Source: Metopolophium dirhodum
Taxonomy: Eukaryota > Arthropoda > Insecta > Hemiptera > Aphididae
Reading direction: 5' to 3'
NCBI RefSeq assembly: GCF_019925205.1
Contig: NC_083560.1
Coordinates: 69,453,266-69,517,265 of the forward strand
Length of the DNA stretch: 64,000 nt
Part shown: positions 51,547 through 63,000 of the stretch, in pieces
Layout: each line of letters starts with the position of its first letter
Position numbering within the stretch: the stretch's first letter is position 1
The notes under the pieces: generated by a model
What the model saw: only the letters and a program-made list of their open reading frames with translations
Database searches by the model: none
What the model was told of the DNA's origin: nothing
Translations under genes and position numbers: made by a program

Positions 51547-51990
51547 ACCAGCTGATCCCGTGCACTTCGTTGCCCGTTAAATGTACCAACTCTATATGAC
51601 TCAAACTTTGTTCAATTCGTTATTTAATATGCAGTGTATGCATGGTGTTCAAAACTTGTTTTAACTTTACCCTTACCCGAAATAAAAATTCTGATTCACA
51701 GCAGTATATTATCAGGTAGGCAATCTACTTGCGGTAGATCGCGGGCCCTGTGCTGTTTGTACGTAAGTGTATGATTTAACTCTAAAGTATCAAAGTTATA
51801 CCAAGTTTGTCATTTCTACTTAATTCCACCTACGGTGGATTAATATTATCAATTAATACAAAATCCTAACCTAACCTAACCGTACTAAAATCCGATGAAT
51901 AAGAAAAACCAAATTTAACCTTTTTTAAATTAGCTTATCTTCTTCCCAGAGGTCTAATCTACCCAAAAACATTTATTTATATATATATTG
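51547..51990 (+). repeat. Dispersed repeat fragment inside the MULE
   Basis: Starts at AGCTGATCCCGTGCACTTCG followed by TTGCCCG, a terminus style that recurs at 14588-14614 on the other strand. It is GC-richer than its surroundings at the start and contains a 17-base CCTAA run at 51865-51881. The right boundary is uncertain and no class can be assigned. Confidence 0.35.
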
Positions 51991-52807
51991 ACAAAAAATA
52001 ATAATACAAATCAACAAACATGCCCGATTAACCAATACGTTATTATTATTTTAATCTGCAACAATAAACTAAATTTTTATTTTATTATTTAGTTTATATT
52101 TTTCTGGACAGATGGCGCCACTATTGTATTTTTGACATCCAGATTTCCTACTTTTCCGGTGGATTTTCCTAAAAAAATTTTTATAGAAACCTTCTTCGTG
52201 ATATACTCTTTCGTTTAAAAAAAAATTAAGAAGATCTGATAAGTAGATCCAGAATTTATCCTGTACACAGATTTTCATTTCACATTGATATAGTTAGATA
52301 ATATCGTGTGTCCTCCGAAAAGGGAACACTTTCACATTCGTTATTCTAAATATACTTTTCAACTCTGTTTGTGGAACAATAAACTAGATTAAATGGATCA
52401 TAAAATCCTAAGACTTACAATCATTTTTAACTTATATTTTGCGCATGCGCCATTTAACTTAATTTTATTTCAATGGCTACCTATTTTGATGATAATTTTC
52501 TGATTGTTCGACGTTTTTGATCCGTTTTTTCTTGAGGACTTTTTGATCCGTTTAATTAAAAATGTAATTTATGAAGGAGGGGGGCGCTGAAGAAATGTAC
52601 GTGAAACAATGTACTGACAATTATAATATGTACATATTATTATATTAATTATTAATGCACATCCGAAATTAGTTGAAACAATTATTTTGAACGTTGGCAA
52701 AAAGTACGAAGTAATCAATTGCAATATTATTGTAAAATAGTTCGTTGAATCATATAAATTATATAAAATAAATGCGAAATTAGTTAGTTAATTGTAACAT
52801 ATTCATA

Positions 52808-53103
52808 TTTTTTTTTTTTATTGATCTTGAGCCCGGCAGCTGAGGCCATTAGCTATTTTTAGTTTTTACTGTAGGTTATTAAGTTGGTAGGGGGAGGAAC
52901 ACGTATGTGTTTAGTTTGGCAGAATTTATGATTGGGCACCCGTAGGTATCTGCCATGCCCGGGTGGGGAATGGCGACACTTGTTCTCCGGAAAAGTTTCC
53001 CCGTGACTTGTCCGAAGAAAAATGCCGCCCATGGCCTAGGAATCAAACTCGGGTCGACTGCGTCGCAGCCGACGCCTTAGTCTGCTCGGCCACTCCGTCC
53101 CCC
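52808..53103 (-). mobile_element. tRNA-derived SINE
   Basis: On the minus strand the element begins GGGGACGGAGTGGCCGAGCA. It has a pol III A box (TGGCCGAGCAGACTAAGG, 53075-53092) and a B box (GAGTTTGATTCCTAGG, 53035-53050) spaced as in a class II tRNA with a long variable arm (Leu/Ser-like). An unrelated body of about 200 bases follows, and it ends in a 12-base A tail (T run 52808-52819 on the plus strand). This is the structure of a tRNA-headed SINE. The B box has drifted from the consensus, so transcription is doubtful. No clear TSD was found. Confidence 0.78.
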
Positions 53104-53678
53104 ATTCTTAAATAATAAAAGACGGATATAGGTAATGCCCATGAATTATTATATCAAAATGTTGTAGGAGTTTACATTTGGGCATTTGCCGTTATTAATG
53201 ATATCTGAGTACCTATAGTATATACCTACCTAGTGCTTAGTGCCCTACTGGTGACATTTTTTCCTGACGATTATATTTTTTGCGATACATTGGTTTTGCG
53301 ATATTTTAGTGTCGATATATGGTCATGCGATATTTTGTCTACAAACCTTCGAAATGTACCTTCCCCTTTTGTTTGTTTTTAACGGGTTTCCAAATAAAAC
53401 GCGAAAAAACAATAGTTGTGCATTTTTAAACATTATTTTTGTTTAAATAAAATGAATAACGTATACAAAATCGTCTACTTTTGAAATATGCCTTTTTTTT
53501 CTAACTCACTTTTTCTGGCACGCATCCCGACTGCAATATGAATCATAATACTTGTATATAATAATATACTAATAATATTTTATTATAGTGTTATTATAAT
53601 TACAGCTACCTAATTTACAATTGAAACCCATTTACGCTAAATTGTCAAACCTGAAATATCACGATTTACTTTTGAATT

Positions 53679-53924
53679 GTGTGTGATATTTCTAACAAAC
53701 AATCGGAGAAGATTATAAACGACGTGTACGATATACCCATTTATCAATTCTATCGTCGAACATCGGAGCGCCTATTAGAAAAATCCTACCTGTTAAATAT
53801 TAATCCGGTGCGAGCTGTTGCAAGCTGCAGGTCGTTATATTCTATTATACGTTTGGATAAAGGGTTGCCACCAGACAATAATCTGGAAATAGAAACGACT
53901 CTGTTATTAGTTGACACTAAATAA
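53679..53924 (+). CDS. Unrecognised open frame, doubtful
   Basis: An 81-codon frame opens on GTG after an in-frame stop; there is no ATG near its start. Its amino-acid mix is protein-like (for example IPIYQFYRRTSERLLEKSYL) and unlike the Ile/Tyr/Asn-rich noise elsewhere. Its stop overlaps AAATAAA, which could serve as a poly(A) signal. I recognise no domain. It lies just outside the right end of the MULE. It could be a terminal exon, an old transposon remnant or chance. Confidence 0.18.
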   Translation: MCDISNKQSEKIINDVYDIPIYQFYRRTSERLLEKSYLLNINPVRAVASCRSLYSIIRLDKGLPPDNNLEIETTLLLVDTK

Positions 53925-56039
53925 AAATATATAATCGTACGACTATGTTGTTGAATTTCTGTGAAATATTACACAATATTTTGTAAACCATTTCATAATA
54001 ATATAATATAATTATATTTTTAGGTACCTATGTAAACTCTTTAAATGTATTCGCTATAGTTCTAAAAAAACTGTCTACACAAAAAATTCAGTCTCGTAAG
54101 ACTTGGTTATAAAATCGTGTACTTAAATAAAGATACAAATTACGCTCTTTCACAAAGTAAGTACTTACCTATTTGATAAACACTCACGGGCAAGATTAAT
54201 TAGTTAAAAGAACAAAATAAATTACTCGGTGTAATATTATTGTACTCGGATAGGTAAAGAAAAATAAACCTAGAAGGAAAAAACAAAATGAGATGGAAAT
54301 AGAGAAAGGAATAGAATAATAATAAAATAATAATTATGTTATTTATTTTTCTGCCCATAATATGTATTGTTTAATCTGTAAGGAATTAAGGTTTTAACCT
54401 ATAGTAATACAATACTCTATTATTCGACAATTACTACAATGTTTTCTATTCTATATTTTATGTTATCGAAAAAGTAAAAAAGAGGAAAATTAATAATTGT
54501 CTTATTAAATTGTAATTGACAATTTATTAATTGCCCATTTCGAAAAAAAAAAAGTTTTAATGTTTCAAAATATGCAAAATGCTCGGGTATAAAAACACAT
54601 AGACTACACGTTTACAATATTGCGTTTAATGTTTATGTACATATTATTTCAAATGATTTGAATAACATACAATTGTATCGTGATAACTCCTATAGTTCCA
54701 TATACTATATTGTCTACCTAGTTATATACATAGCAGTATAATATTATGTCATTATACGCTCTATAGTTGGACTCATTAAAATATTCAGAGTCAAGCCAAG
54801 AGTGTTCACGGTTTGGGTAATCGTTTAGGTCTGTGCGGTCGTATAAGCCCCAAACTTATATTATATTACTATTATATTCTAATATATAAAGGCCCGCCGT
54901 GTCCGTCCGTCGGTCGTTGCCGTGGATACACCATTGTTGATTTTATAAGACTATTATTTTACGATATCTTTGAGCCGTGACTCCAATAATAATAACATAG
55001 ATGTATTATTGTCTCGTGTCTTGAATATATATTATCGTTTTATTGATATTAAATCAATTATATTATCTTCTACTAAAATAGTATTTTGCACATCCATAAC
55101 GAGATTTAATGTAATAAAATAATATGGGCACACACCTGTATATTATTTCTTACACAGCGACTCTCGTGTAACTCTGCAGATGTGTACATTGTGCGGCGTT
55201 TATCGCGCGCGTTTTAGTCGATAATAATATTATATCTTCAGTAGGTTACCTACCTATAATATTAAAATACAGTATCGGTTATTAAATATTCCGTAATCAG
55301 CTATTACAACGGTTTCCAATTTAAAAAAATATATTTGACAATTAGTACCGAAACGTATAAAAGTAACGTGAAATATGTATGAAAATGTTTTTAAAAATTG
55401 GCAGGTACCTTTAAAGTATATATTATAAATGTATAAAATCTATAAATGTATAAATGTATAAAATGTATTCTATAACAAATAAGAATTGTCATAAAAAGTG
55501 AGTTAGAGGGTGGAAATCATAGAATGAAGCAAATATATTTTACCAGTCACCCAGGTATTGACTATATGTGTTTTAATTGTTCCAAACTACTCGGAATGAT
55601 TCGGAATCGGAAAAAAATATTCTTTAAAAATTGATGTCTATTATTCCGATACGACCAGAACTAATATGCGGAGCCCCGTTAAAAGTTAATGCTATAGATT
55701 TTTTCGACTGCCCTGTTCCGTTCTGTTCCGTTCTGTTCTGGCGTCGTGTGCTAAAACCTCCTGAGGAGTATATTATTTTATACAGTACATATAGTTACTC
55801 AAAAGCCTCAAAAGAACGGTCAATGTATTATTTTGTTTTTTTGACTTAATAAGAAACGCAAATGTTTATACTTTATTAAACGTTTAACCTCCGTGGTCAT
55901 TTTTTTTTCGGGCAGAGGAGTGCTTTGATAAGCTAACACTATTTAAATTTTAATATGTAAAAAACATATTATTATTTTACGGATATAATATGCAACAATT
56001 AAATAGGTACTAAAGAACACGTTTACAATAAAAGTGTTT

Positions 56040-56196
56040 GGTACCGTTTAATACCAGTTTTAACCAGAACCCTAATAACGCTTAATTTATAATTTAAAAA
56101 ACAGTAACCGGAACCAGAACCTCTATAATTAAATAGCATAGTAGATACCGGAACCAGAACCGGAAACTAAAAAAACAAAAGGTACCAGTCCCTGCT
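56040..56196 (-). repeat. Possible hAT-type repeat fragment with CAGGGACTGG end
   Basis: On the minus strand it starts CAGGGACTGGTACCTTTTG and runs into repeated CCGGTTCTGGTTCCGG words. This style resembles the GGTTTCGGTTCCGGTTAC subterminal part of the hAT copies at 11-12.8 and 18.4-19.7 kb but is not the same family. The other end was not found. Confidence 0.35.
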
Positions 56197-57651
56197 GGTA
56201 CTTACATAATATGTATAAATAGTTTATTTACCGTGCGTGCCGTGGTCCTCTGCCAATTTTTTATTCGCATTTCATCGCATTATATATACATATATTATAA
56301 TATTATATACGATATTGAACGATCTAAATAAGGTTCTATCCGCGTAGTCCGATGTATTATTATTATTATTACTATTATTATTCTATTGCATATGCGCTGC
56401 CCGTTTGTGCACTGCAGGGACATCACCACTGCGGCAGAAACAGCAATATAGGTACAGTCACGGTCGCTAATTAATTTAACGATGGCATATAATACTGTGC
56501 AGGAATTATACGAATAATTGGCATTTTGGCACCGTACAGCCGAGAGCGGGTGAGTAAGTGAGAGAGACCGAAACAATTACGCGTCGGTTTCCGTGTGGTG
56601 CGAATTCGCAATCAGTAAATTACGGATCGGCGGCGGCGACGGTAGGTATATATAATATTATAGTATATATATATAGCTGTTTATACTTACGGTGTTGACT
56701 TATATATTATCGTGGTATAATATATATATAATATACAAAAAACAACAATATCCTATTAGTGCATAATATATATCATATATTTATATAACCGTGTAATATA
56801 ATATTTTATATATATATATATATATATAGTTTAATTAGCGTTTAACTTTTATCGGTGGCGGGCGAAGAGTGATACCGTTTGCCACCGTGAAATCACGTAA
56901 AATTATACGCACACACCTTTCACGCGTACTTAAGCTCGACTTTTAAACGTCGGTCACGTATACGAATTTAAAATGGAAATTACGATGATTTTACGGCCGC
57001 AACACGCCGCAGCAGTTTTCTTCCGGCGTCGGCTATACGAGCATCTATATAACAATATTATACAACATAATGTCGGGTGAGGGGCGGGAGAGGGGTGTCT
57101 TATACATATATATTATATTTATACGACGGCGACGACGACGACGACGACTAGAACATAATAATATGTAATAATATCGTCGAATGCGATACGTTTATAATGT
57201 TAAATGTATATATATATTAATATGTTGGAATATAAGTGTATACGTTGCCGCGCAAACGCGTACGCAATATTATATTATTATTATTATTATCGTTTCGCGA
57301 CGATTATATATTATTATTGTCGTCGGCGTCGGATCGGCGACGGCGACGAACGCGATTCGAATAATGTATAATAATATATAATATTTTCGCCGATCGAGTG
57401 ACACGTCTCGAAAATGCTCGTTCCTCCGGCCCCCCAACCGAATAAACGAATTCAATGGACTTTTCTATATATCTTTTCGATTTGAAATCTGTTTTCCGGG
57501 CTACGGTCGCGTGACGCTATTTAATTTGTTCGGATCCGCTTTGTGTCCCGCCGCGGCTGCAGCGTCCCCACGATATTGGTTTTCCACGGTGCTTGATAAA
57601 AAAATATTATCATACAGCAGAATCCTCGGACCACTCGTAAACGTTTTAAGT

Positions 57652-57655
<4 letters not shown>

Positions 57656-57682
<27 letters not shown>
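57656..57682. repeat. (GT)n microsatellite
   Basis: Pure GT run of about 27 bases in a CpG-rich patch. Confidence 0.93.
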
Positions 57683-57686
<4 letters not shown>

Positions 57687-58368
57687 TTATATATATATAT
57701 TATAGTGGCTACCTGCAATGGTATACGGACGGGTGGCGGTGAAGTGTCTCGGGGATTAAAACGCCGTTCTTTGACCAAATAAAAAAAAGATCACTTTAAT
57801 GCCGCGTATGTGGTACCTATATCGATTGTACAACTTAGGTGCCCATAATATGATATATGAGACCTGCTGCGTAATAAATAATAATGGGTACCTATATGTA
57901 ATATATTTATATAACGTTTTTCCACACCAATAAATCGTTAAAATAAAAAACTCGCAAGGTATATACTTATTACACTAGCCACCTATCGATATAACGAAAT
58001 GTTTGTACGGGTTATCGAAAAAAATATTTTTTTCAATAATTTAATAATTGATTTTTTACAAAAAACAATACATTTTCAGGGCACAATATCCTTATACCTC
58101 CTAATAAGTACGAAATATTGGGTACAATTGTAACATGATATAATTCAACAATTTTAACACGGGTAATAAGTTGTTCAATAATCAATATAAAAATCTCAAA
58201 TAAATTTAACAGTTGGACCCCTGTATAACAATCGATGTTTTCTTATCAAAATTATGATAACAAGATAACCGTTTGAAAAATGGGTTTTTGATAACAAAAT
58301 GTAAATAAAAATCATACACTTACTTTTTTATTTGGATACAGATTTTTAATTATATATTATACCTATAA

Positions 58369-58460
58369 TTAAGATTATCTGTTTACCAAAGTTATATTTT
58401 ATTTTAATTAAACGTTATTATGTTATAATTGTTTTAACAATTTAAAAGTAAAAAAAAAGG
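58369..58460. repeat. Left flanking direct repeat of CTGAGCG copy 4
   Basis: ATCTGTTTACCAAAGTT followed by TTTTATTTTAATTAAA and ending in an A-run. A similar segment occurs in the same orientation at 59928-60013, immediately beyond the other end of the repeat copy. Similar but not identical, with small indels. Confidence 0.5.
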
Positions 58461-58464
58461 TGGA

Positions 58465-59914
58465 TAAGTGGATGTCGCTCTGCTGTACGGTAGGTTACAA
58501 GTGGGTCACTGTAATGGATGGTGTTAAATTTGAATTCAATGATATAATATCATTGTATAAGAAAAACGATTCTGAGCGAAAACGGTCAGTCAGCCTATGA
58601 TTTTACCAAGTATATTTGATGATATTATTGTGAATAAAGTAATTTATATATAACCTATTTACGCGGAGCCTTGTTTTAAATTTTCAATCCTTAGCCATAA
58701 AAGTTAAACATTTTATACATTTTTAACTACAAAATAATTAATAAATTATAAATTTGATAAATTTTGTCAAAATTTGAACTTTAAATGCTTATAAAAAAAA
58801 ATTGTGCATATGTATTTTTAATATTTTTCAACTGCTATTAGAACGATATTATATCAGGAGCCTTATATTCAATTTTCACGCTTTTTTACCCAAAAAAAAT
58901 TTTTTATTGATATTTATAGAAAAAAAAACTAAAAAAATTGAAAACTGACAATGTCCGTAAACAGCTCAAAAAGAGTCAAAATATTTTCAACATTTTATGG
59001 TGTATAGAAAATGCTAATATAAACATTCAGTGAAATTTTCAAGTATCTACAGTCATTCGTTTTTTAATTACAATAAAATAAGAAAATTGTTACATGAGAA
59101 ATCGACAAAAATATCAAATGTTGTAAAAATATAAATTTCAGACGCTCATAAAAATTTAATTTAAGTTTCTTCTAGACATATTTTTTTTGATAAAGGTAGA
59201 CAAACTTATGAGTAATCTTATATTACATTTTCAAATCTTAGATTTAAAAAGAAAAATTTTTATGAATTCTCATCAAAATAATTTGCTATTTTTCGTGATT
59301 TTTCCGTATTTTGTCAAAATTTGAACTTTAAATGCTTATAATTAAAAACTGTGACTAAGGATTTTTAATTTTTTTCATCTGCCTTTGAAACAATAACCTA
59401 GGAGCCTTCTATTAAATTTTCAAGCTTTTTTACTCAACAGATAAAATTTTATTGATATTTATAGAAAAAAAAACTAAAAAAATTGAAAACTGACAATGGC
59501 CGTAAACAGCTCAAAAAGAGTCAAAATATTTTGTAAATTTTATAGTGTATAGAAAATGCTAATATAAACATTCAGTCAAAATTTCATGTCCCTACGGTCA
59601 TTTGTTTTAGAGTTACACCAAAAACCAAAATCGATTTTCTCGAAAACAGATTTTGCGTAAAAATTCCTGTTTTTCCTTAATTTTTCTTTTGTTTTTCACG
59701 TCGCTTGTGAAAACTACTGGGAAATTTTTACTTTTGACCCCCCAAAGTACCAACTAGATTCACTTTCCTATCAGAAAAGTTACTATTGAAGAAAATCCAA
59801 GCACTTTTACTGTCCTAAAAGGTGATGACAGACACAAAAATAAAAAAAAAAATAAAAAAAAAAACACACATCATTGTAGAATCAATACATTCATCGCTTC
59901 GCTCAGAATCTAAA
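58465..59914 (-). repeat. CTGAGCG dispersed family, copy 4 (longest)
   Basis: On the plus strand it runs from near GCTCTGCTGTACGGTAGG through AACGATTCTGAGCGAAAACG to TTCATCGCTTCGCTCAGAAT. The order is the reverse complement of copies 2 and 3. It contains an internal duplication: ATTTGAACTTTAAATGCTTA and CCGTAAACAGCTCAAAAAGA each occur twice, offset by about 547 bases (for example from 58764 and from 59311). No open frame. The copy is longer than the others because of the duplication. Confidence 0.75.
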
Positions 59915-59927
59915 ATTATGTTACTAT

Positions 59928-60013
59928 TTAAGGTAATCTGTTTACCAAAGTTGTGTTTTATTTTATTTAAAGGTATAACTATTATACTTTATAGCAATAC
60001 AAAGGTAAAAAAA
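59928..60013. repeat. Right flanking direct repeat of CTGAGCG copy 4
   Basis: AATCTGTTTACCAAAGTTGT followed by TTTTATTTTATTTAAAGG and ending in AAAGGTAAAAAAA. It matches 58369-58460 in the same orientation. Confidence 0.5.
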
Positions 60014-63000
60014 TATGAATGTAACATTTGTCCCTAGTGCTGTTACAATATTGTACCCTGTATCGGTAACAGTTGTAACATTTTTTTTTCTATATTTATA
60101 TTTATTCAACAACATATGGAAATAAAGATTCAATACACACATATTTTCAAAGGTAACAACTTACTTTACTAATTGAAAGTGTGAACAAACCAAACAATTT
60201 TGAATTTTGGTAGAAATAAATAAATGTATGAAAACTGTTACATTTGTACCCAGTCTTCTCTACAATAGATATATATATAATAACCATAGTGTTTGTATGC
60301 ACGATGTATCCAAATGCAAATTTGATATTACAGATCCACGATGACAACAATTCCACAAACACTATGATTTATATGAAATGCGTTGATACTAGGACTTAGA
60401 AATGTCTGTGAAACTTGTAAATATAAAACTATGTATACTATTAATTTTTTGGATTCTATTTTAAATTATATAGGACTTAATTTCTAAAATTTTAAAACTA
60501 TATATAATATATAATATAATATAGTAAATTATATTAATCATAGTAGTCATATAGTAATCATATTCATCAAATATTAAACAATTTTTATAATAAACATTTT
60601 TTATGCAAAACGCATTTTTGTCTTGGTACCTACAGTTCCAGTCTTCGGTCATTCTACAGATTTTATATTATATTTCAGTTAATGACACGATGGGTACGTG
60701 TACACAATGATGACGTAAGTTTTTTGTAATAATATTAGAACACTTGTACAAGTATTGCACACATTTCTCGTACAAACAATACTTTATAGTGCAACTGCAA
60801 ATTATTTAAAACGAATACTATACATTACATCCCCCTCAAGTAACTCTATAATTATCAAAATACTGCTTAGGAACAGGCCTGAATCGACGAAACATCCCCT
60901 ATATACGCGAACGGAGGGATGACTCCGAGGAATTGATATTGTAATACGTACTTATTACATAATGATGCACTCGTCGATGCGGTGGCATTGTGTATTTGTG
61001 TACCACCGTACCCATAATAGTTCGAGCAGAAGAGCGACTTTTAACGGACTGCGTGTGTGTGCGATGTCCTTTTTCAACTCGTCTACACCATAAAACATGT
61101 AGTTTAAGCGTATCGCGACAGGTACACGTCGAAAACTGTCGAGAACGACATAAATTCCGTCGGGTGGGCTTACATTATAATGCCGCGGCCGTCGTTTAAC
61201 GCGTCGTTTTATTCTTTATACGATTGTATGCTGCAGCGTCCGTGCATGTGTATTTGGTACGATCGCACGTGTACTCCATTTGTCTCGTATCCTAGAGTGT
61301 CGGTGTATTGTACATACGTCCAAACGACAATAATAATAATATTAATAACAATGTTAATAATAATAACAATAATAACGATACGTATATATTATTACATATT
61401 ATTATAATACTACATCGTAAAATTACGCGTATAATAGGCATGGCGCGATTGCTAGCGAGTTTCCCGATGACGTTTTGGTTTACATTTCCTATATACATAC
61501 GTATAATATAGGTACCTACCTATAATATAATATATGATATTATTATATACATTGTACAATCAACCGCAAGCCATCTGCCCTCGGTGCCGAAACGGTAGTA
61601 ATAATAGTATTATATTAGCTTAGGTATATTATATATTATACTGCAGATGACGAGTGACAAGAGGACAACACAAAACGCGCGGTCCAATAATTTATTTTAT
61701 ACTTTTCGAATTTCGATCTTATTACATGACGACGGCGACGAGCTGGAAATGTAATATACTCGTATATTATACGCAGTACCAGCTATACCATACTATTATA
61801 ATACCAAGTCTATGCCGCCGCCGTTCACTATATTATATTATTATAGGCATTTATTATATTATTGTTATTACACCCTATATGGCCCTATATATATACAATT
61901 CTGCGGTCTCACGACTCGTATATTATCGTTATATTATAATACAGTCATAGAAACTATAATATTGCAGTGCATTGCCTATACGCATAGTGGCGCGTATACG
62001 TATATAGTTGAGTATGAGGGTATAAGTCAGTTCGTCGTCGTCGTCTATTTTTTTTCGATTTTTCCTATATCTGTGGAGTGTCAACGTTTCAGCGCGTCCG
62101 TGATTATTTTAATAAATTGTTCTATAATGTGTTCGAGGCTGCCGACGCGACTATGATATTATCATATTATTATGGTCTATTTATTATAATCATTTTATCC
62201 GTGCCGATTGTCGATAGTTAATAAACGCGTATATATTACAAGCCCCCGAACTTCCGTATATTATATATTATTTTATAACACGTACAGGAATTCGAAAAAA
62301 AGTAATTTAATTATTATGGTATTTAACGCGCCGTGACATATTTAACGCGTTTTAGGTTTTGTTTGATTACGATAACTCTATACGGTTTTTGAATAAATTA
62401 GTTAAAAAAACTGATATGTTTTCTGCTCATCATCTGTGCGGTTATAATTTAAGGTTCATATACGACGTGGTAAAATATAATCTTTCTATAATCTTTAAAT
62501 ATTAGACTAATATTTTGCGTTGTCGTTATACTGGTAATAAATAATATGATTGTAGCATGTAACAGCGTGTAACGGATTCAATATTTCTACGGTAATTCTA
62601 TTTACGTTTACCGTACCTACATATATATATTCATCTTCCGGTCGTTTAAATTAACTAAACCCTGCGCAGATACTAAAAGAGCCCGTCGACAACAAAAAAA
62701 ACTCTACGGGGAGAAAACTGTTCTAGATATAACAGAATAAGTCAGTATAAACCGGCAACCCGAAGTCTGTTATAAATATACTTACTTATTTTATTATACT
62801 TACCGTAACGCTTAGGATTTCACCAGCTAAACGACCAATGCAGCAGTTCGTTGGCGTTTCACGACCGTCGATCCAGTAATCGATCGCGACGCTTAAGTTT
62901 TACTGCCTTGTATACTCACAACTTATAATAGTATTTAATATTTATTACGTAAGATTTTCGTTCTATATTATTATTATATCATGTACGACGAAGGGTGTTA

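Larger units (their letters stand above)
50559..53347. mobile_element. Mutator-like (MULE) element with multi-unit TIRs
   Basis: The left end contains ACAAAATATCGCGTGACTAA, AAATATCGCGAAACC and TACATCGCAA. The right end, on the other strand, contains ACAAAATATCGCATGACC, AAATATCGCAAAACC and TGTATCGCAA in the same order. The terminal repeats are thus about 60-75 bp long and are built from repeated AAATATCGC words. A perfect 9-bp duplication, TTCGAAATG, lies at 50550-50558 and 53348-53356. Nine-bp TSDs are typical of MULEs, and a broken MULE transposase fragment lies just inside the left end. The interior also holds a SINE (52808-53103) and another repeat fragment (51547 on). Length 2789 bp. Confidence 0.92.
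53357..58368. other. Non-coding stretch with AT-rich part and CpG-rich patch
   Basis: AT-rich DNA to about 56.2 kb, then a TA-microsatellite and CpG-rich patch at about 56.5-57.8 kb with CGACGACG and CGGCGGCGAC runs, then AT-rich DNA. No gene is supported except the doubtful frame listed separately. The CpG-rich patch resembles those at 6-10 kb and 32.7-33.5 kb. Confidence 0.45.
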
